The notes under the pieces were generated by a model. That model did no database searches. It was not told the origin of the DNA and saw nothing but the letters and a program-made list of their open reading frames with translations. Below are positions 13,019 to 26,533 of a stretch of 64,000 nucleotides of DNA, one piece after another (the first letter of the stretch is position 1; every line of letters starts with the position of its first letter). The position numbers were made by a program, and so were the translations under genes. Where the stretch lies: positions 2,790,001-2,854,000 of the forward strand of contig NZ_CP130748.1 in NCBI RefSeq assembly GCF_030563405.1, read 5' to 3'. This DNA is from Vibrio sp. SNU_ST1. GTDB taxonomy: Bacteria > Pseudomonadota > Gammaproteobacteria > Enterobacterales > Vibrionaceae.

Positions 13019-13281
13019 AAGATTTTGTGACTCAACGAATACTGACTTCAAAACTAATATTCATTCGCTCTTTTCGAAAAAGGAACGTGAACATGTAATT
13101 CTAAAGCTATTACCATTCCAACAGAATGGTAATGAATTGACTGTGCCAAAATTAAGTAAACTTAATTTTGTATTGGTCACTCAGTTCATTGAAATCAATT
13201 TTGATTCCGAAGAATCTGTTTTATCTAACGATAAAACGTTTTGATATTCATCAACGAGTGCCCACACAGATTGATAGGTTT

Positions 13282-13296
13282 AAATTGTTAAAGAGC
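13282..13296 (-). promoter_or_regulatory. boxA antitermination site in 16S leader
   Basis: GCTCTTTAACAATTT on the minus strand, between the promoter and the 16S gene. Confidence 0.85.
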
Positions 13297-13350
13297 TTGT
13301 TCTCTAAAAAGAGAACGCTTTCAGTGCCTTAGCACTCAAGCAGGACGCGT

Positions 13351-13378
13351 ATAATACGCTTTCCACTTTGAAAGTCAA
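13351..13378 (-). promoter_or_regulatory. Promoter of the downstream rRNA operon
   Basis: On the minus strand TTGACT (13378-13373) and TATTAT (13356-13351) are 16 nt apart, followed by a GC-containing discriminator (ACGCGTCC). A 16-nt spacer and GC-rich discriminator are typical of growth-rate-controlled rRNA promoters. It lies only ~67 nt after the 5S of the upstream operon. Confidence 0.8.
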
Positions 13379-13444
13379 CATAAAACTCTAAGAAACTTAG
13401 AATTCTATGGTGACTTGTCTACTTTGTAGACAAAGTCGAAATTA

Positions 13445-13564
13445 AAGCCTGGCGATGTCCTACTCTCACATGGGGAAACCCCACACTACCATCGGCGCTA
13501 TTGTGTTTCACTTCTGAGTTCGGCATGGAATCAGGTGGGTCCACAATGCTATGGTCGCCAAACA
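13445..13564 (-). rRNA. rrf: 5S ribosomal RNA, upstream operon
   Basis: About 120 nt with terminal helix TTGGCGA/TCGCCAG. It is the last gene of the upstream operon; no tRNA follows. Confidence 0.96.
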
Positions 13565-13696
13565 AATTTTGCTTTTACTTTCAGCTTTTTAAAAACTGAA
13601 GGCAAAATAATCTGGAAAACTGATTTAAAAGTCTCTCTTCAAACTCATTCAAGGTCTGGTCTTTCTATTGAGTCCACAAAACCCCTTGGGTGTTGT

Positions 13697-16589
<2,893 letters not shown>

Positions 16590-16871
16590 ATACAACCCGA
16601 AAGGGTCTCTGTTTTACTTTCACTTTTGAAAAGTGAAAACAAACTAGTATGGCAACTAACCAAGGTTTTTGGTTGTCATCAAGAAGGGTTAATTCTTGAT
16701 AACTGTTTGCCGGACTCAATTGTGAATCAAACTAAAGTTTGATTCGAATACAAGACACTTGAATGTGTTTGTTGTGTTTATACCGTTCTTATTAACTAAG
16801 AGCAGATAAACATTGAGAACTTTTAAATTTGATTTGAATTACTCGTAAGTAATCAAATCAGTCAGCTTTCC

Positions 16872-16886
16872 AAATTGTTAAAGAGC
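16872..16886 (-). promoter_or_regulatory. boxA antitermination site in tRNA-less spacer
   Basis: GCTCTTTAACAATTT on the minus strand. The spacer 16590-16994 (405 nt) holds this site and otherwise no tRNA. Its 23S-proximal ~290 nt are nearly identical to the spacer of the other operon. Confidence 0.85.
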
Positions 16887-16994
16887 ATAAAGCAAAAAGC
16901 TTTAATCAATAACTTACGTTATTAATTAAAGCTCTGGCTTTAACTAAATCTAAACCATCAATCTGTGTGGACACTCATCGTGACTATCTTCGTA

Positions 16995-18549
<1,555 letters not shown>

Positions 18550-18826
18550 AAGATTTTGTCGGCTCAATGAATACTGACTTCAAAACTACAAAAAGTAATT
18601 CTAAAGCTATTATCCCTCTCTTCTTAAATAAATAGGAACAGAAAGATAATGAATTGACTGTGCCAAATACTTTCTTTCTACAAGAGAAAGTAGTTATTCG
18701 TATTGGTCACTCAGTTCATTGAAACCAAAGTTGATTCCGAGGAATCTGTTTTACTTCTCTTAATAAAAAGGAAAGATAAAACGTTTTGATATTCATCAAC
18801 GAGTGCCCACACAGATTGATAGGTTT

Positions 18827-18841
18827 AAATTGTTAAAGAGC
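18827..18841 (-). promoter_or_regulatory. boxA antitermination site in 16S leader
   Basis: GCTCTTTAACAATTT on the minus strand, in a leader whose last ~65 nt match the leader of the other operon. Confidence 0.85.
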
Positions 18842-18893
18842 TTCACTTATTGAGCGTTCCTTTTAAGTAAGGAGCCTCTCGAAGTGGACGGCC

Positions 18894-18921
18894 ATTCTAG
18901 CGTTTTAATTCTCAGTGTCAA
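18894..18921 (-). promoter_or_regulatory. Inner promoter (P2) of the upstream rRNA operon
   Basis: On the minus strand TTGACA (18921-18916) and TAGAAT (18899-18894) with a 16-nt spacer and a GC-rich discriminator (GGCCGTCC). Confidence 0.8.
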
Positions 18922-19042
18922 ACACTTATTGGGAATTAATTTCTACTTTTTAAAAGTAGAAGCGATTAATCGCTTTAAGCTAGTTGCCTTACTAACATTC
19001 TGCGCTAAAGCCTTGTGGCGTCTGCCGTGTCAGTGAGGCGGC

Positions 19043-19070
19043 ATTATAGAGATGCCGCTCATATTGGCAA
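19043..19070 (-). promoter_or_regulatory. Outer promoter (P1) of the upstream rRNA operon
   Basis: On the minus strand TTGCCA (19070-19065) and TATAAT (19048-19043) with a 16-nt spacer, then GCCGCC. It lies ~150 nt upstream of the second promoter, the usual P1/P2 layout. The rest of 18550-19189 is leader and AT-rich upstream DNA with no gene. Confidence 0.8.
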
Positions 19071-19189
19071 GCATTAAATACGTTTTTTATTAAAAAAAGA
19101 GGTTAAGTGAAGACATTTCAACCAAGCGCTTGTTTATACCACTTTCAATCCAAGTTTCGAACAAACTACCCACAACAGCCTGTGGATAA

Positions 19190-20443
19190 CTACTCACCAT
19201 TATCAAAAAAGTAAGATAAACGAGCCCTAGGGTTTAGATATTCTCTAACTTGCTCCGGTAACTTGCTTGGATGAACTGCATTGACAATTTTTATCTCTTT
19301 AGTAAATAGGTCAATAATCGGGGCTTGGGTTCTTGGAACGCTAGGATCATAGATCAGTACGTTCGGATAAAGCATATGTTTGGCATTAACCGAAATCACG
19401 ATTCCAATTGATTCATTGGAAAGCTGCACGACAGTACCCGGCGGATAGACTCCCATGAACTTAACCAATAGACTCAAATTATCCTGACTATATAGATGTT
19501 TGCAGTTCTTATATAAGTGGGACAATGCCAAGTATGGGATCATTTGTTGAGATTGCGCTTTACCATGACAAAGATTATCGAATGCGTTAGCCACTGAAAC
19601 TATTTTGGTAAGTTCATCTATCTCTTCTTCTTTTAAGCCTTCAGGATAACCAGAGCCATCATTCATTTCATGATGTTGAACGATTACTTTTTTGGCACTT
19701 TCAGGAAAGTCATCAATTCCCGAGACAATATCAGCACCATATTTCGTATGAAGTTTTAAGTAATTCTCTTCCGGTACTGTCAGCGTACTCTGCTTTCTAA
19801 GTATTGCAGCTGGTATTTTGATCTTTCCTACATCATGGAACAACGCAGCAAAAGAAAGCGCTTTCAATTGTTGAGTATTGTAGCCTTTAGCTTTACCTAT
19901 CATTAACGCAACGACAGAGACATTTAATGTATGAAAGTAAATGTCTTCAAAATCAGCTTTAGCATTCATAAGATGCAAGGTAACGCTATCGTCACTTGCC
20001 AGTATTTCAACAATATCATCAACTAGACTCTTAACCTCTCCTACCGCATCTATAGGTCGGTTACGAATTTTTGTCATGACTGAACGCATTCGAGCAAGCG
20101 AGCGCTCGAATTCTTTCTCACAATGACTGACTCTACGACGGTAAGAGCTTAGGGTTTCGATACGTTCATGCTTATCTTTCCACATCCTTTCAGTTTCAAG
20201 GCTTATCCGTAGTTCTGAATCGGACTCTTGCTCTATCTCGTGATTAGAAGGTAAAGGTGCTGTATCGCTTTGACTTAGATTTATATAGACATGCTTAATC
20301 CCAAGATGCCGAATTATTTTCACTTGAGCGTCATCTTTTATTTTGAAGCTGTTGAATAAAAATGGGTGTTCATTCCATTTTAGGGGGAGTCGTATATGTA
20401 GGCCGGGCTGGATGCGATCTACAGTAATCTTTATGCTGCCCAT
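19190..20443 (-). CDS. HD-GYP domain cyclic di-GMP phosphodiesterase
   Basis: This 417-residue cytoplasmic protein has a DUF3391 domain at its N-terminus (about 1-130, starting IKITVDRIQPGLHIRLP). A C-terminal HD-GYP domain follows. The metal site HDVGKIKIP lies at 203-211, and HHEMNDGSGYP at about 257-267 carries the GYP triplet. The family hydrolyses cyclic di-GMP and so promotes motility over biofilm. No membrane segment or receiver domain is visible, so DUF3391 may be the sensory or partner-binding part. It is monocistronic, ~120 nt downstream of the P1 region of the rRNA operon and on the same strand. The substrate is inferred from the family. Confidence 0.92.
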   Translation of the reverse strand: MGSIKITVDRIQPGLHIRLPLKWNEHPFLFNSFKIKDDAQVKIIRHLGIKHVYINLSQSDTAPLPSNHEIEQESDSELRISLETERMWKDKHERIETLSSYRRRVSHCEKEFERSLARMRSVMTKIRNRPIDAVGEVKSLVDDIVEILASDDSVTLHLMNAKADFEDIYFHTLNVSVVALMIGKAKGYNTQQLKALSFAALFHDVGKIKIPAAILRKQSTLTVPEENYLKLHTKYGADIVSGIDDFPESAKKVIVQHHEMNDGSGYPEGLKEEEIDELTKIVSVANAFDNLCHGKAQSQQMIPYLALSHLYKNCKHLYSQDNLSLLVKFMGVYPPGTVVQLSNESIGIVISVNAKHMLYPNVLIYDPSVPRTQAPIIDLFTKEIKIVNAVHPSKLPEQVREYLNPRARLSYFFDNGE

Positions 20444-20524
20444 ATTTATATAATATTGATTAATAATCTATATTTATAATTCTAATAAAACCACGCGGGA
20501 ATTTCACTATCCAATTTCACAGGT

Positions 20525-20932
20525 TCAACTTAAAGAGTCACAATGCACCATCCAACGAATACCGAACTTATCTTCCACTTTACCAAATCTAGCGCCCCAA
20601 AACGTATCTGCGAGTGGCGTCATTATTCGCCCCCCTTGTTTAAGCTTCTCAAAAATTTTCTCTTGAGTCGCGGTATCCTCTGTAACCAAGGAAAGTGCCA
20701 GATTGTTCCCTTCAAGTTCTTTAGCTTTAACGCCATCAGACATCATAAGCTTCATACCAAATGCTTCGAACTCAGCGTGCATAACCCAACTAGGTTGTGC
20801 ACCCTCTATTACTTGTGGCGCATCACTAAAGAGTTGCTTCGATAAAACAACACCACCAAAGCATTTATGATAAAAATCTAACGCTTCACTACAACGACCA
20901 TCAAAAAACAAGTAAGGGGTTACTGTCAGCAT
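20525..20932 (-). CDS. VOC-superfamily protein, PhnB / DUF899-like
   Basis: A 135-residue protein from the ATG at 20932, which has AGAGGAG at good spacing; an in-frame ATG 36 nt upstream lacks such a site. The sequence TPYLFFDGRCSEALDFYHKCFGG near the N-terminus, with a later FGVRW-like end (KFGIRWMVH), is typical of PhnB-type glyoxalase-fold proteins annotated as 3-demethylubiquinone methyltransferase-like. The true reaction of this group is unknown. The gene stands alone between the HD-GYP gene and tRNA-Leu. Confidence 0.85.
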   Translation of the reverse strand: MLTVTPYLFFDGRCSEALDFYHKCFGGVVLSKQLFSDAPQVIEGAQPSWVMHAEFEAFGMKLMMSDGVKAKELEGNNLALSLVTEDTATQEKIFEKLKQGGRIMTPLADTFWGARFGKVEDKFGIRWMVHCDSLS

Positions 20933-21136
20933 ATGTTTCTCCTCTGTTAGTCCTTTAAACATAGACAATAGACGAGAGAATGACAGGTAACATTCTGATT
21001 TAAGATAATTAATTTACTAAGAAATCGAATTGCGAAGGGAAACTGCGATATTTGGGAGTGGCACAACAAGATCGGACTGATTGGGTCGGCATTCCTGCCG
21101 TTACTACGAAGGTAACGCTTTCTGTTCTCCAGATAC

Positions 21137-21165
21137 AACAAAGCCCCGACTTGAGTCGAGGCTTT
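21137..21165 (-). terminator. Terminator of tRNA-Leu
   Basis: On the minus strand, stem AAGCCTCGACT/GTCGGGGCTT (with a wobble pair) and TTTGTTG follow the tRNA by ~15 nt. Confidence 0.8.
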
Positions 21166-21177
21166 ATCATTTAAATA

Positions 21178-21262
21178 TGGTACCGGTAGGCGGACTTGAA
21201 CCGCCACGCCCGAAGGCAACGGATTTTGAATCCGTCGTGTATACCAATTTCACCATACCGGC
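21178..21262 (-). tRNA. tRNA-Leu (CAA)
   Basis: 85-nt class II tRNA with a long variable arm (TTGCCTTCGGGCGT region), acceptor GCCGGTA/TACCGGT, anticodon CAA in TTCAAAA and encoded CCA. It reads UUG codons. Stand-alone gene. Confidence 0.96.
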
Positions 21263-21296
21263 ATTATCTTGGGGCATTGCCCTTTCGATGTCTGGC

Positions 21297-21324
21297 ATTA
21301 TACGTATGCGCACCGATGTGGCAA
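21297..21324 (-). promoter_or_regulatory. Promoter of tRNA-Leu
   Basis: On the minus strand TTGCCA (21324-21319) and TATAAT (21302-21297) with a 16-nt spacer, then a GC discriminator (GCCAGAC), ~35 nt before the tRNA. It resembles the stable-RNA promoter at 19043-19070. Confidence 0.8.
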
Positions 21325-21456
21325 GTATAAAAACTTGAATTCATGTGTGTTTGCCGATAATTTCGCCACTAAGTCATAAGCTGTGCGTTATGTCTCTTTT
21401 CAGGCTAAGCCTTAAACTATATTCTGACGCCTCAATTTTTAAAGAAGTAATAACAC

Positions 21457-21933
21457 ATGACATCAACAAACACTCTGCCACCAGCAGGGGTAATGCGCCG
21501 ATTCGGTGCCTTGTTCTATGACGCCCTTATCGTAATCGCCATTGAAATGATGGCGGCCGGCATCATTGTTGCTCTACTGCACGCGCTCATGGCTCTTGGT
21601 ATTTTTAACCATAGCGGCTACGCCGATGTCAGTGACTTCTTAACCAACCATCCTATTTGGAGCCCGACGTATACTTTTTACTTAGTCATCGTTTGGGTGT
21701 ACTTCTTTGTGTTCTTCTGGACTAGGGCTGGCCAAACGCTAGGAATGAGGGCTTGGAAACTACGCGTTCAAAACAAAGACGGCTCCGCGATCACAGTAAC
21801 TCAAGCGCTAATACGCTTAGGTACTTCGGGATTTGGATTAGCAAATTTATGTGTTCCATTCGATCCTCAGAAACGTGGCTTTCACGATATCTGGGCAAAG
21901 ACCGAAGTCGTTGTGTTACCAAAGGCACAATAA
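21457..21933 (+). CDS. RDD family membrane protein
   Basis: 158 residues with the RDD signature at the N-terminus (PAGVMRRFGALFYDALIV: Arg, Asp, Asp spacing) and three hydrophobic segments near 22-50, 70-92 and 118-135. It also has the family's GQTLGMRAWKLRV motif. RDD proteins are inner-membrane proteins of mostly unknown function, some tied to ion transport. It is convergent with lptG across a shared terminator, as is common in Vibrio. No specific role can be assigned. Confidence 0.88.
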   Translation: MTSTNTLPPAGVMRRFGALFYDALIVIAIEMMAAGIIVALLHALMALGIFNHSGYADVSDFLTNHPIWSPTYTFYLVIVWVYFFVFFWTRAGQTLGMRAWKLRVQNKDGSAITVTQALIRLGTSGFGLANLCVPFDPQKRGFHDIWAKTEVVVLPKAQ

Positions 21934-21961
21934 CGCAATTAAGCGAACTTAATGCTAGATC

Positions 21962-21991
21962 AAAAAAGGAAGGCTTAACGCCTTCCTTTTT
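21962..21991. terminator. Bidirectional terminator between RDD gene and lptG
   Basis: Stem AAAAGGAAGGC/GCCTTCCTTTT with a TTAAC loop, and A and T runs on the two sides, so it can serve both convergent genes. Confidence 0.9.
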
Positions 21992-21994
21992 CAT

Positions 21995-23065
21995 TTATAG
22001 TTTCCGCCTCAAGAGCATGATGGCAATTCCGAAGAACACCACGCTAGGGGCTATCGCACCAAAGGCAGGTGGTATTTGATAAACCAAGCTGATTGGCCCA
22101 AAGAACTCACTGGATATATAGAAAGTAAAGCCAGCAATCACACCAGAGAGAATCCTTGCTCCCATGGTCACGCTACGTAAAGGACCAAAGATAAACGATA
22201 ATGCCATCAACATCATGACCGCTATCGAAATAGGTTGAGTTATTTTTCTCCACAACGCTAGCTCATAACGTGCAGCATCTTGCTCCGATGCCTTGAGATA
22301 AGAAACATAATCATACAAACCACTCAACGACAGCTCTTCCGGTTTCACCGTCACTATCGCGAGTTTGTCTGGAGCTAACGATGTTTCCCAAGAGAAAGTC
22401 GGTAAACTCTCTTTAGTGACCTGAATTTCATTCTCAAAAGAGGTGACCTCAACATCGCGCATTGTCCAAACGTTGTCTCCAACGTAATCGACTTCTTTTG
22501 AGTATATGGCCGTTTTCAGAGCCTTGTTCTCATCATAGCGCCACATGTTCAAACCATAGAGCTTATCATCGTCTATTTTAACAATGAAAATGAAGTCATT
22601 GGCATCTCGAGCCCAAACACCGCTTTGAGTAGAGATAATACTACCACCAGCAACCGAGATGGTTCTTAAGTCACGAGCCATCTTCTGCGCTTGCGGAGCT
22701 CCCCACTGCCCAAGTAATGTCACTATCACCATTAACGGAATCGCAGTCTTAAGTACCGATAAACCAATATCTAACTTAGAGAAACCCGCGGCTTGCATAA
22801 CCACAAGCTCAGAACTCGCAGCAAGCATACCAAGCCCAATCAATGCACCAAGTAATGCAGCCATTGGGAAGAACATTTCGATATCACGAGGAATACTCAA
22901 TAAAACGAAATACAACGCTTGTAATAGATCATATGTACCACGACCTACCTTCCGCAATTGCTCAACGTACTTGATAATTCCAGAGAGACCGACAAACGTT
23001 ACCAATACCAGTGAGGTGGTCGCGATGATGGTTCTGCCTATATATAAATCGAGAATCTTAAACAC
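21995..23065 (-). CDS. lptG: LPS export ABC transporter permease LptG
   Basis: 356 residues with the YjgP/YjgQ fold: three membrane segments near the N-terminus (about 12-34, 60-80, 98-120), a large periplasmic beta-jellyroll-like region, and three segments at the C-terminus (about 275-350). With LptF and the ATPase LptB (encoded here at 48976) it extracts LPS from the inner membrane and passes it to LptC. The start is GTG (codon at 23065-23063), only 3 nt after the lptF stop, so translation is probably coupled. lptFG is the usual order. Confidence 0.95.
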   Translation of the reverse strand: MFKILDLYIGRTIIATTSLVLVTFVGLSGIIKYVEQLRKVGRGTYDLLQALYFVLLSIPRDIEMFFPMAALLGALIGLGMLAASSELVVMQAAGFSKLDIGLSVLKTAIPLMVIVTLLGQWGAPQAQKMARDLRTISVAGGSIISTQSGVWARDANDFIFIVKIDDDKLYGLNMWRYDENKALKTAIYSKEVDYVGDNVWTMRDVEVTSFENEIQVTKESLPTFSWETSLAPDKLAIVTVKPEELSLSGLYDYVSYLKASEQDAARYELALWRKITQPISIAVMMLMALSFIFGPLRSVTMGARILSGVIAGFTFYISSEFFGPISLVYQIPPAFGAIAPSVVFFGIAIMLLRRKL

Positions 23066-23068
23066 GGC

Positions 23069-24175
23069 TTAAGCCAACCTCTTATTCTTGAATTTTTCTT
23101 TCAAACGCCTAACAGGCACACTATCCATAAAGTTGGCACCAATCGCGACAAACAATAATAATGCATTGATTGGCCACATGCCTATTGCAGCAGGAATGTC
23201 CCCTTCTTCAATTGAAGATTTGGTTGCACTGATTGCTAAGAAGTAAGTCAGATAAATCAGGATTGCCGGACCTATTTTTGCAAAACGACCTTGTCGTGGA
23301 TTAACTGCTGACAGCGGTACAACGAGCATAGTCAACAATGGGATACACAACACCAGTGACATGCGCCACTGCAATTCAGCCTTGGCACGATTATCTTGAT
23401 TTCCAATAAGATCAATAGTTGGAATCGCTTCCCACTCTCGACCTTTCTTCTCTACTTCACGCTGACCAATTAAGCCTTCATACTCTTCAAAGTGCGTAAC
23501 TCTATAATCAAGGCGAGAAGGCACTCCTTCATGACGAGTACCATCGTACATCACAATAACTTGGCGGCCATCGCTCAATTCTTTTACGTCTCCCGACTTG
23601 GAAAACATCACACTAGGAAGCACTGAGTCACGAGGTCGCATTTGAGAAACGAACACATTGTCTAATTGATTACCATCGATACCCTCGATAAACACAACAG
23701 AAGAACCATCGGGAGTCCTTGCAAATTTGCCTTTGGGTAGTAAATCGACGCTGTTCTCTGCAGCCACTTCCTCATACATTTGTTCTACTTTATCTTGTGA
23801 CCATGGAGACAGCCAAAAGGAGTTAAAAGCAGCGACAGTTGCGGTAATTAACGCCAGATAAAGTGCTGATTGGATAAGGAATTTATTGCCAATACCCGTA
23901 GCATTCATCACCACAATCTCACTTTCGGCATAAAGGCGACCAAAAGTCAGCAAAATGCCAATATAGATACTAAGTGGAAGCATCAAGAGCCCCATCGCTG
24001 GCATATTTAGCCCCACGATCGATAATACAAGGCTTGCTGGAATATCACCATCAGAGGCGTCGGCTAAAACACTGATGAACTTTTGGCTGAGAAACACGAG
24101 AAAGAGAACAAAAAATATCGCAAATTGGCTCTTGATTGTCTCTCGGATCAAATATCTAACAATAATCACGCTCAA
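23069..24175 (-). CDS. lptF: LPS export ABC transporter permease LptF
   Basis: 368 residues and the same architecture as LptG: an N-terminal membrane block (IIVRYLIRETIKSQFAIFF start), a periplasmic domain about 130-265, and a C-terminal membrane block. It is the partner permease of LptG in the LptB2FG complex of the inner membrane. It is divergent from pepA, with ~185 nt between the two starts that must hold both promoters. This head-to-head pepA/lptF layout is conserved in gamma-proteobacteria. Confidence 0.95.
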   Translation of the reverse strand: MSVIIVRYLIRETIKSQFAIFFVLFLVFLSQKFISVLADASDGDIPASLVLSIVGLNMPAMGLLMLPLSIYIGILLTFGRLYAESEIVVMNATGIGNKFLIQSALYLALITATVAAFNSFWLSPWSQDKVEQMYEEVAAENSVDLLPKGKFARTPDGSSVVFIEGIDGNQLDNVFVSQMRPRDSVLPSVMFSKSGDVKELSDGRQVIVMYDGTRHEGVPSRLDYRVTHFEEYEGLIGQREVEKKGREWEAIPTIDLIGNQDNRAKAELQWRMSLVLCIPLLTMLVVPLSAVNPRQGRFAKIGPAILIYLTYFLAISATKSSIEEGDIPAAIGMWPINALLLFVAIGANFMDSVPVRRLKEKFKNKRLA

Positions 24176-24360
24176 ATTACCTATACAAAACTTGTTTTTT
24201 TGATTGAATCACTATAATTTCCCGTTGAACCTTTTATTTTTTAAATTTTTAGCTAAGTGTTAACGTTCTTCTTTAAGGTCAGTTCCATTATAGGATCCAA
24301 CAAGTAAGAACCCATTATCCAACATTTAGTTCGATTTGTCTTCAGGATGTAGGAGTACGC

Positions 24361-25881
24361 ATGGAGTTCAGTGTAAAAAGTGGCAGCCCAGAGAAACAGC
24401 GCAGCGCATGTATCGTTGTCGGTGTATTCGAACCGCGCCGCCTTTCTCCAGTAGCCGAGCAATTAGATAAGATTAGCGATGGCTATATTAGTTCACTGCT
24501 TCGTCGCGGTGATCTAGAGGGTAAACCTGGCCAGATGCTACTACTGCATCAAGTACCCGGTGTACTTTCAGAACGTGTTCTACTTGTAGGGTGTGGTAAA
24601 GAGCGTGAGCTAGGCGAGCGTCAATATAAAGAAATTATCCAAAAAACCATCAGCACGCTAAACGAAACGGGTTCTATGGAAGCAGTATGTTTCCTGACTG
24701 AACTGCACGTTAAAGGTCGTGATACTTACTGGAAAGTTCGCCAAGCAGTAGAAGCGACTAAAGATGGCCTTTACACTTTTGACCAATTCAAGAGTAATAA
24801 ACCAGAGACTCGTCGCCCACTACGTAAATTAGTATTCAACGTACCAACTCGTCGTGAATTGAGCCTTGGTGAGAAAGCAATCTCTCACGGTCTTGCGATT
24901 GCTTCAGGTGTGAAAGCGTCTAAAGATCTAGGCAACATGCCACCTAACATCGCAAATCCTGCTTACCTTGCTTCTCAAGCTCGTCGCTTGGCCGATGATT
25001 ACGAGACAGTGAAAACTAAGATCATTGGCGAAGAAGAGATGGAAAAGCTGGGTATGACTTCATACTTAGCGGTAGGCCGTGGTTCTAAGAACGAATCTAT
25101 GATGTCTATCATGGAATATAAAGGTGCTGCTGACCCAGATGCAAAACCGATTGTTCTAGTCGGTAAAGGTCTTACTTTCGATTCAGGCGGTATTTCGCTT
25201 AAGCCTGGTGAAGGTATGGATGAGATGAAGTACGACATGTGTGGTGCGGCTTCTGTATTCGGTACAATGAAGGCACTAGCTAAACTGAACCTACCGATTA
25301 ATGTAGTTGGTATCCTAGCAGGTTGTGAAAACATGCCAGGCAGCAATGCTTACCGCCCAGGTGATATCCTAACGACCATGTCAGGCCAAACAGTTGAAGT
25401 GTTAAACACGGATGCTGAAGGTCGCTTGGTTCTATGTGATGCGCTTACTTACGTTGAACGCTTTGAACCAGACTGTGTTGTCGATGTAGCAACACTCACT
25501 GGCGCGTGTGTGATGGCGTTAGGTCACCACATCAGTGCTGTACTGTCTAATCACAACCCACTATCTCACGAGTTAGTGAATGCTTCTGAGCAAGCAAGTG
25601 ACAGAGCATGGCGCATGCCAATGGCCGATGAATACCATGAGCAACTAACGAGTCCATTTGCAGATATGGCAAATATCGGTGGCCGACCTGCTGGTACAAT
25701 CACAGCAGCATGTTTCTTATCTAAATTTGCTAAAAAGTACCACTGGGCACACATTGACAGTGCCGGCACAGCTTGGAAGTCAGGCGCATCGAAAGGCTCG
25801 ACAGGTCGTCCTGTCTCAATGCTTGTCCAATTCTTATTGAACCGCAGCGGCCATGAGACTGAAGAGCAATCTTCAAAATAA
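24361..25881 (+). CDS. pepA: Leucyl aminopeptidase PepA (family M17)
   Basis: 506 residues. The C-terminal catalytic domain has the M17 signature [10 protein letters not shown] and metal ligands in [13 protein letters not shown] and [10 protein letters not shown]. The enzyme is a hexameric, cytoplasmic two-metal aminopeptidase releasing N-terminal residues such as Leu. In E. coli the N-terminal domain also binds DNA, acting in plasmid recombination and at carAB; whether that holds here is not visible. A GGAG ribosome site precedes the ATG. It is followed by its own terminator and then holC-valS, the usual order. Confidence 0.97.
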   Translation: MEFSVKSGSPEKQRSACIVVGVFEPRRLSPVAEQLDKISDGYISSLLRRGDLEGKPGQMLLLHQVPGVLSERVLLVGCGKERELGERQYKEIIQKTISTLNETGSMEAVCFLTELHVKGRDTYWKVRQAVEATKDGLYTFDQFKSNKPETRRPLRKLVFNVPTRRELSLGEKAISHGLAIASGVKASKDLGNMPPNIANPAYLASQARRLADDYETVKTKIIGEEEMEKLGMTSYLAVGRGSKNESMMSIMEYKGAADPDAKPIVLVGKGLTFDSGGISLKPGEGMDEMKYDMCGAASVFGTMKALAKLNLPINVVGILAGCENMPGSNAYRPGDILTTMSGQTVEVLNTDAEGRLVLCDALTYVERFEPDCVVDVATLTGACVMALGHHISAVLSNHNPLSHELVNASEQASDRAWRMPMADEYHEQLTSPFADMANIGGRPAGTITAACFLSKFAKKYHWAHIDSAGTAWKSGASKGSTGRPVSMLVQFLLNRSGHETEEQSSK

Positions 25882-25884
25882 TAG

Positions 25885-25907
25885 AAAGGGCCTACGGGCC
25901 CTTTTTT
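25885..25907 (+). terminator. Terminator of pepA
   Basis: Stem AAAGGGCC/GGCCCTTT with a TACG loop and T run directly after the stop codon. Confidence 0.9.
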
Positions 25908-25980
25908 AATAAGCGTTATTTGCTAGCTCCTGTTGACCAAGTATGATTGGTTTCCACGATTCCAAGTTCGAGTATTCAGT

Positions 25981-26430
25981 ATGCAGACTGCAACATTTTA
26001 CATTGTGTCTTCAGACAGCCCACAAGCCGGCGAAGAGGGTTTTGCTCACTACGTGTTGTTTCTTGCTCAGCATTTTGCAAAACAAGGCGCTAAACTTTAT
26101 CTCAACTGTAACGATAAAGTTCATGCTGAGCGTATCGCTGAAGTTTTTTGGCAGGTAGAGCCTACTGAATTTATCGCGCACAACTTGGTTGGCGAAGGTC
26201 CAAAATATTCAACGAATATTGAGATAGGCCATCAAGGAGTCAAACCTAATTGGAACCGCCAATTGGTAATAAATCTGGCCGATAATCATACAACCTTTGC
26301 GAACGCCTTTGCTCAGGTGATAGACTTCGTTCCTTGCGAAGAAAAAGCTAAGCAACTCGCTCGAGAAAGGTATAAAATTTACCGTCAGGCTGGATATCAG
26401 CTACAAACTATCGAGATTCAACATCCATAG
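25981..26430 (+). CDS. holC: DNA polymerase III chi subunit HolC
   Basis: 149 residues from the ATG at 25981 (MQTATFYIV, aligning with the E. coli start MKNATFYLL). An upstream in-frame ATG at 25933 would add 16 residues without family support. The length matches the usual 147. HolC pairs with HolD (psi) in the clamp-loader complex and contacts SSB. The ribosome site is weak. The gene lies between pepA and valS as in enterobacteria, with 103 nt before valS. Confidence 0.9.
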   Translation: MQTATFYIVSSDSPQAGEEGFAHYVLFLAQHFAKQGAKLYLNCNDKVHAERIAEVFWQVEPTEFIAHNLVGEGPKYSTNIEIGHQGVKPNWNRQLVINLADNHTTFANAFAQVIDFVPCEEKAKQLARERYKIYRQAGYQLQTIEIQHP

Positions 26431-26533
26431 TCAAACCTCATAGTTAAAGCTATCTTTGAATTTAGATTCAAGAAGCTTCACTTATGAAGTTTGACCACGA
26501 TTAACCATTCACAGTATCCGTTATAAGAGCACT

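Noticed and set aside
21081..21338. 85-residue plus-strand frame containing PVGGLEPPRPKATDFE
   Set aside because: It is the antisense reading of tRNA-Leu, a well-known false protein pattern.
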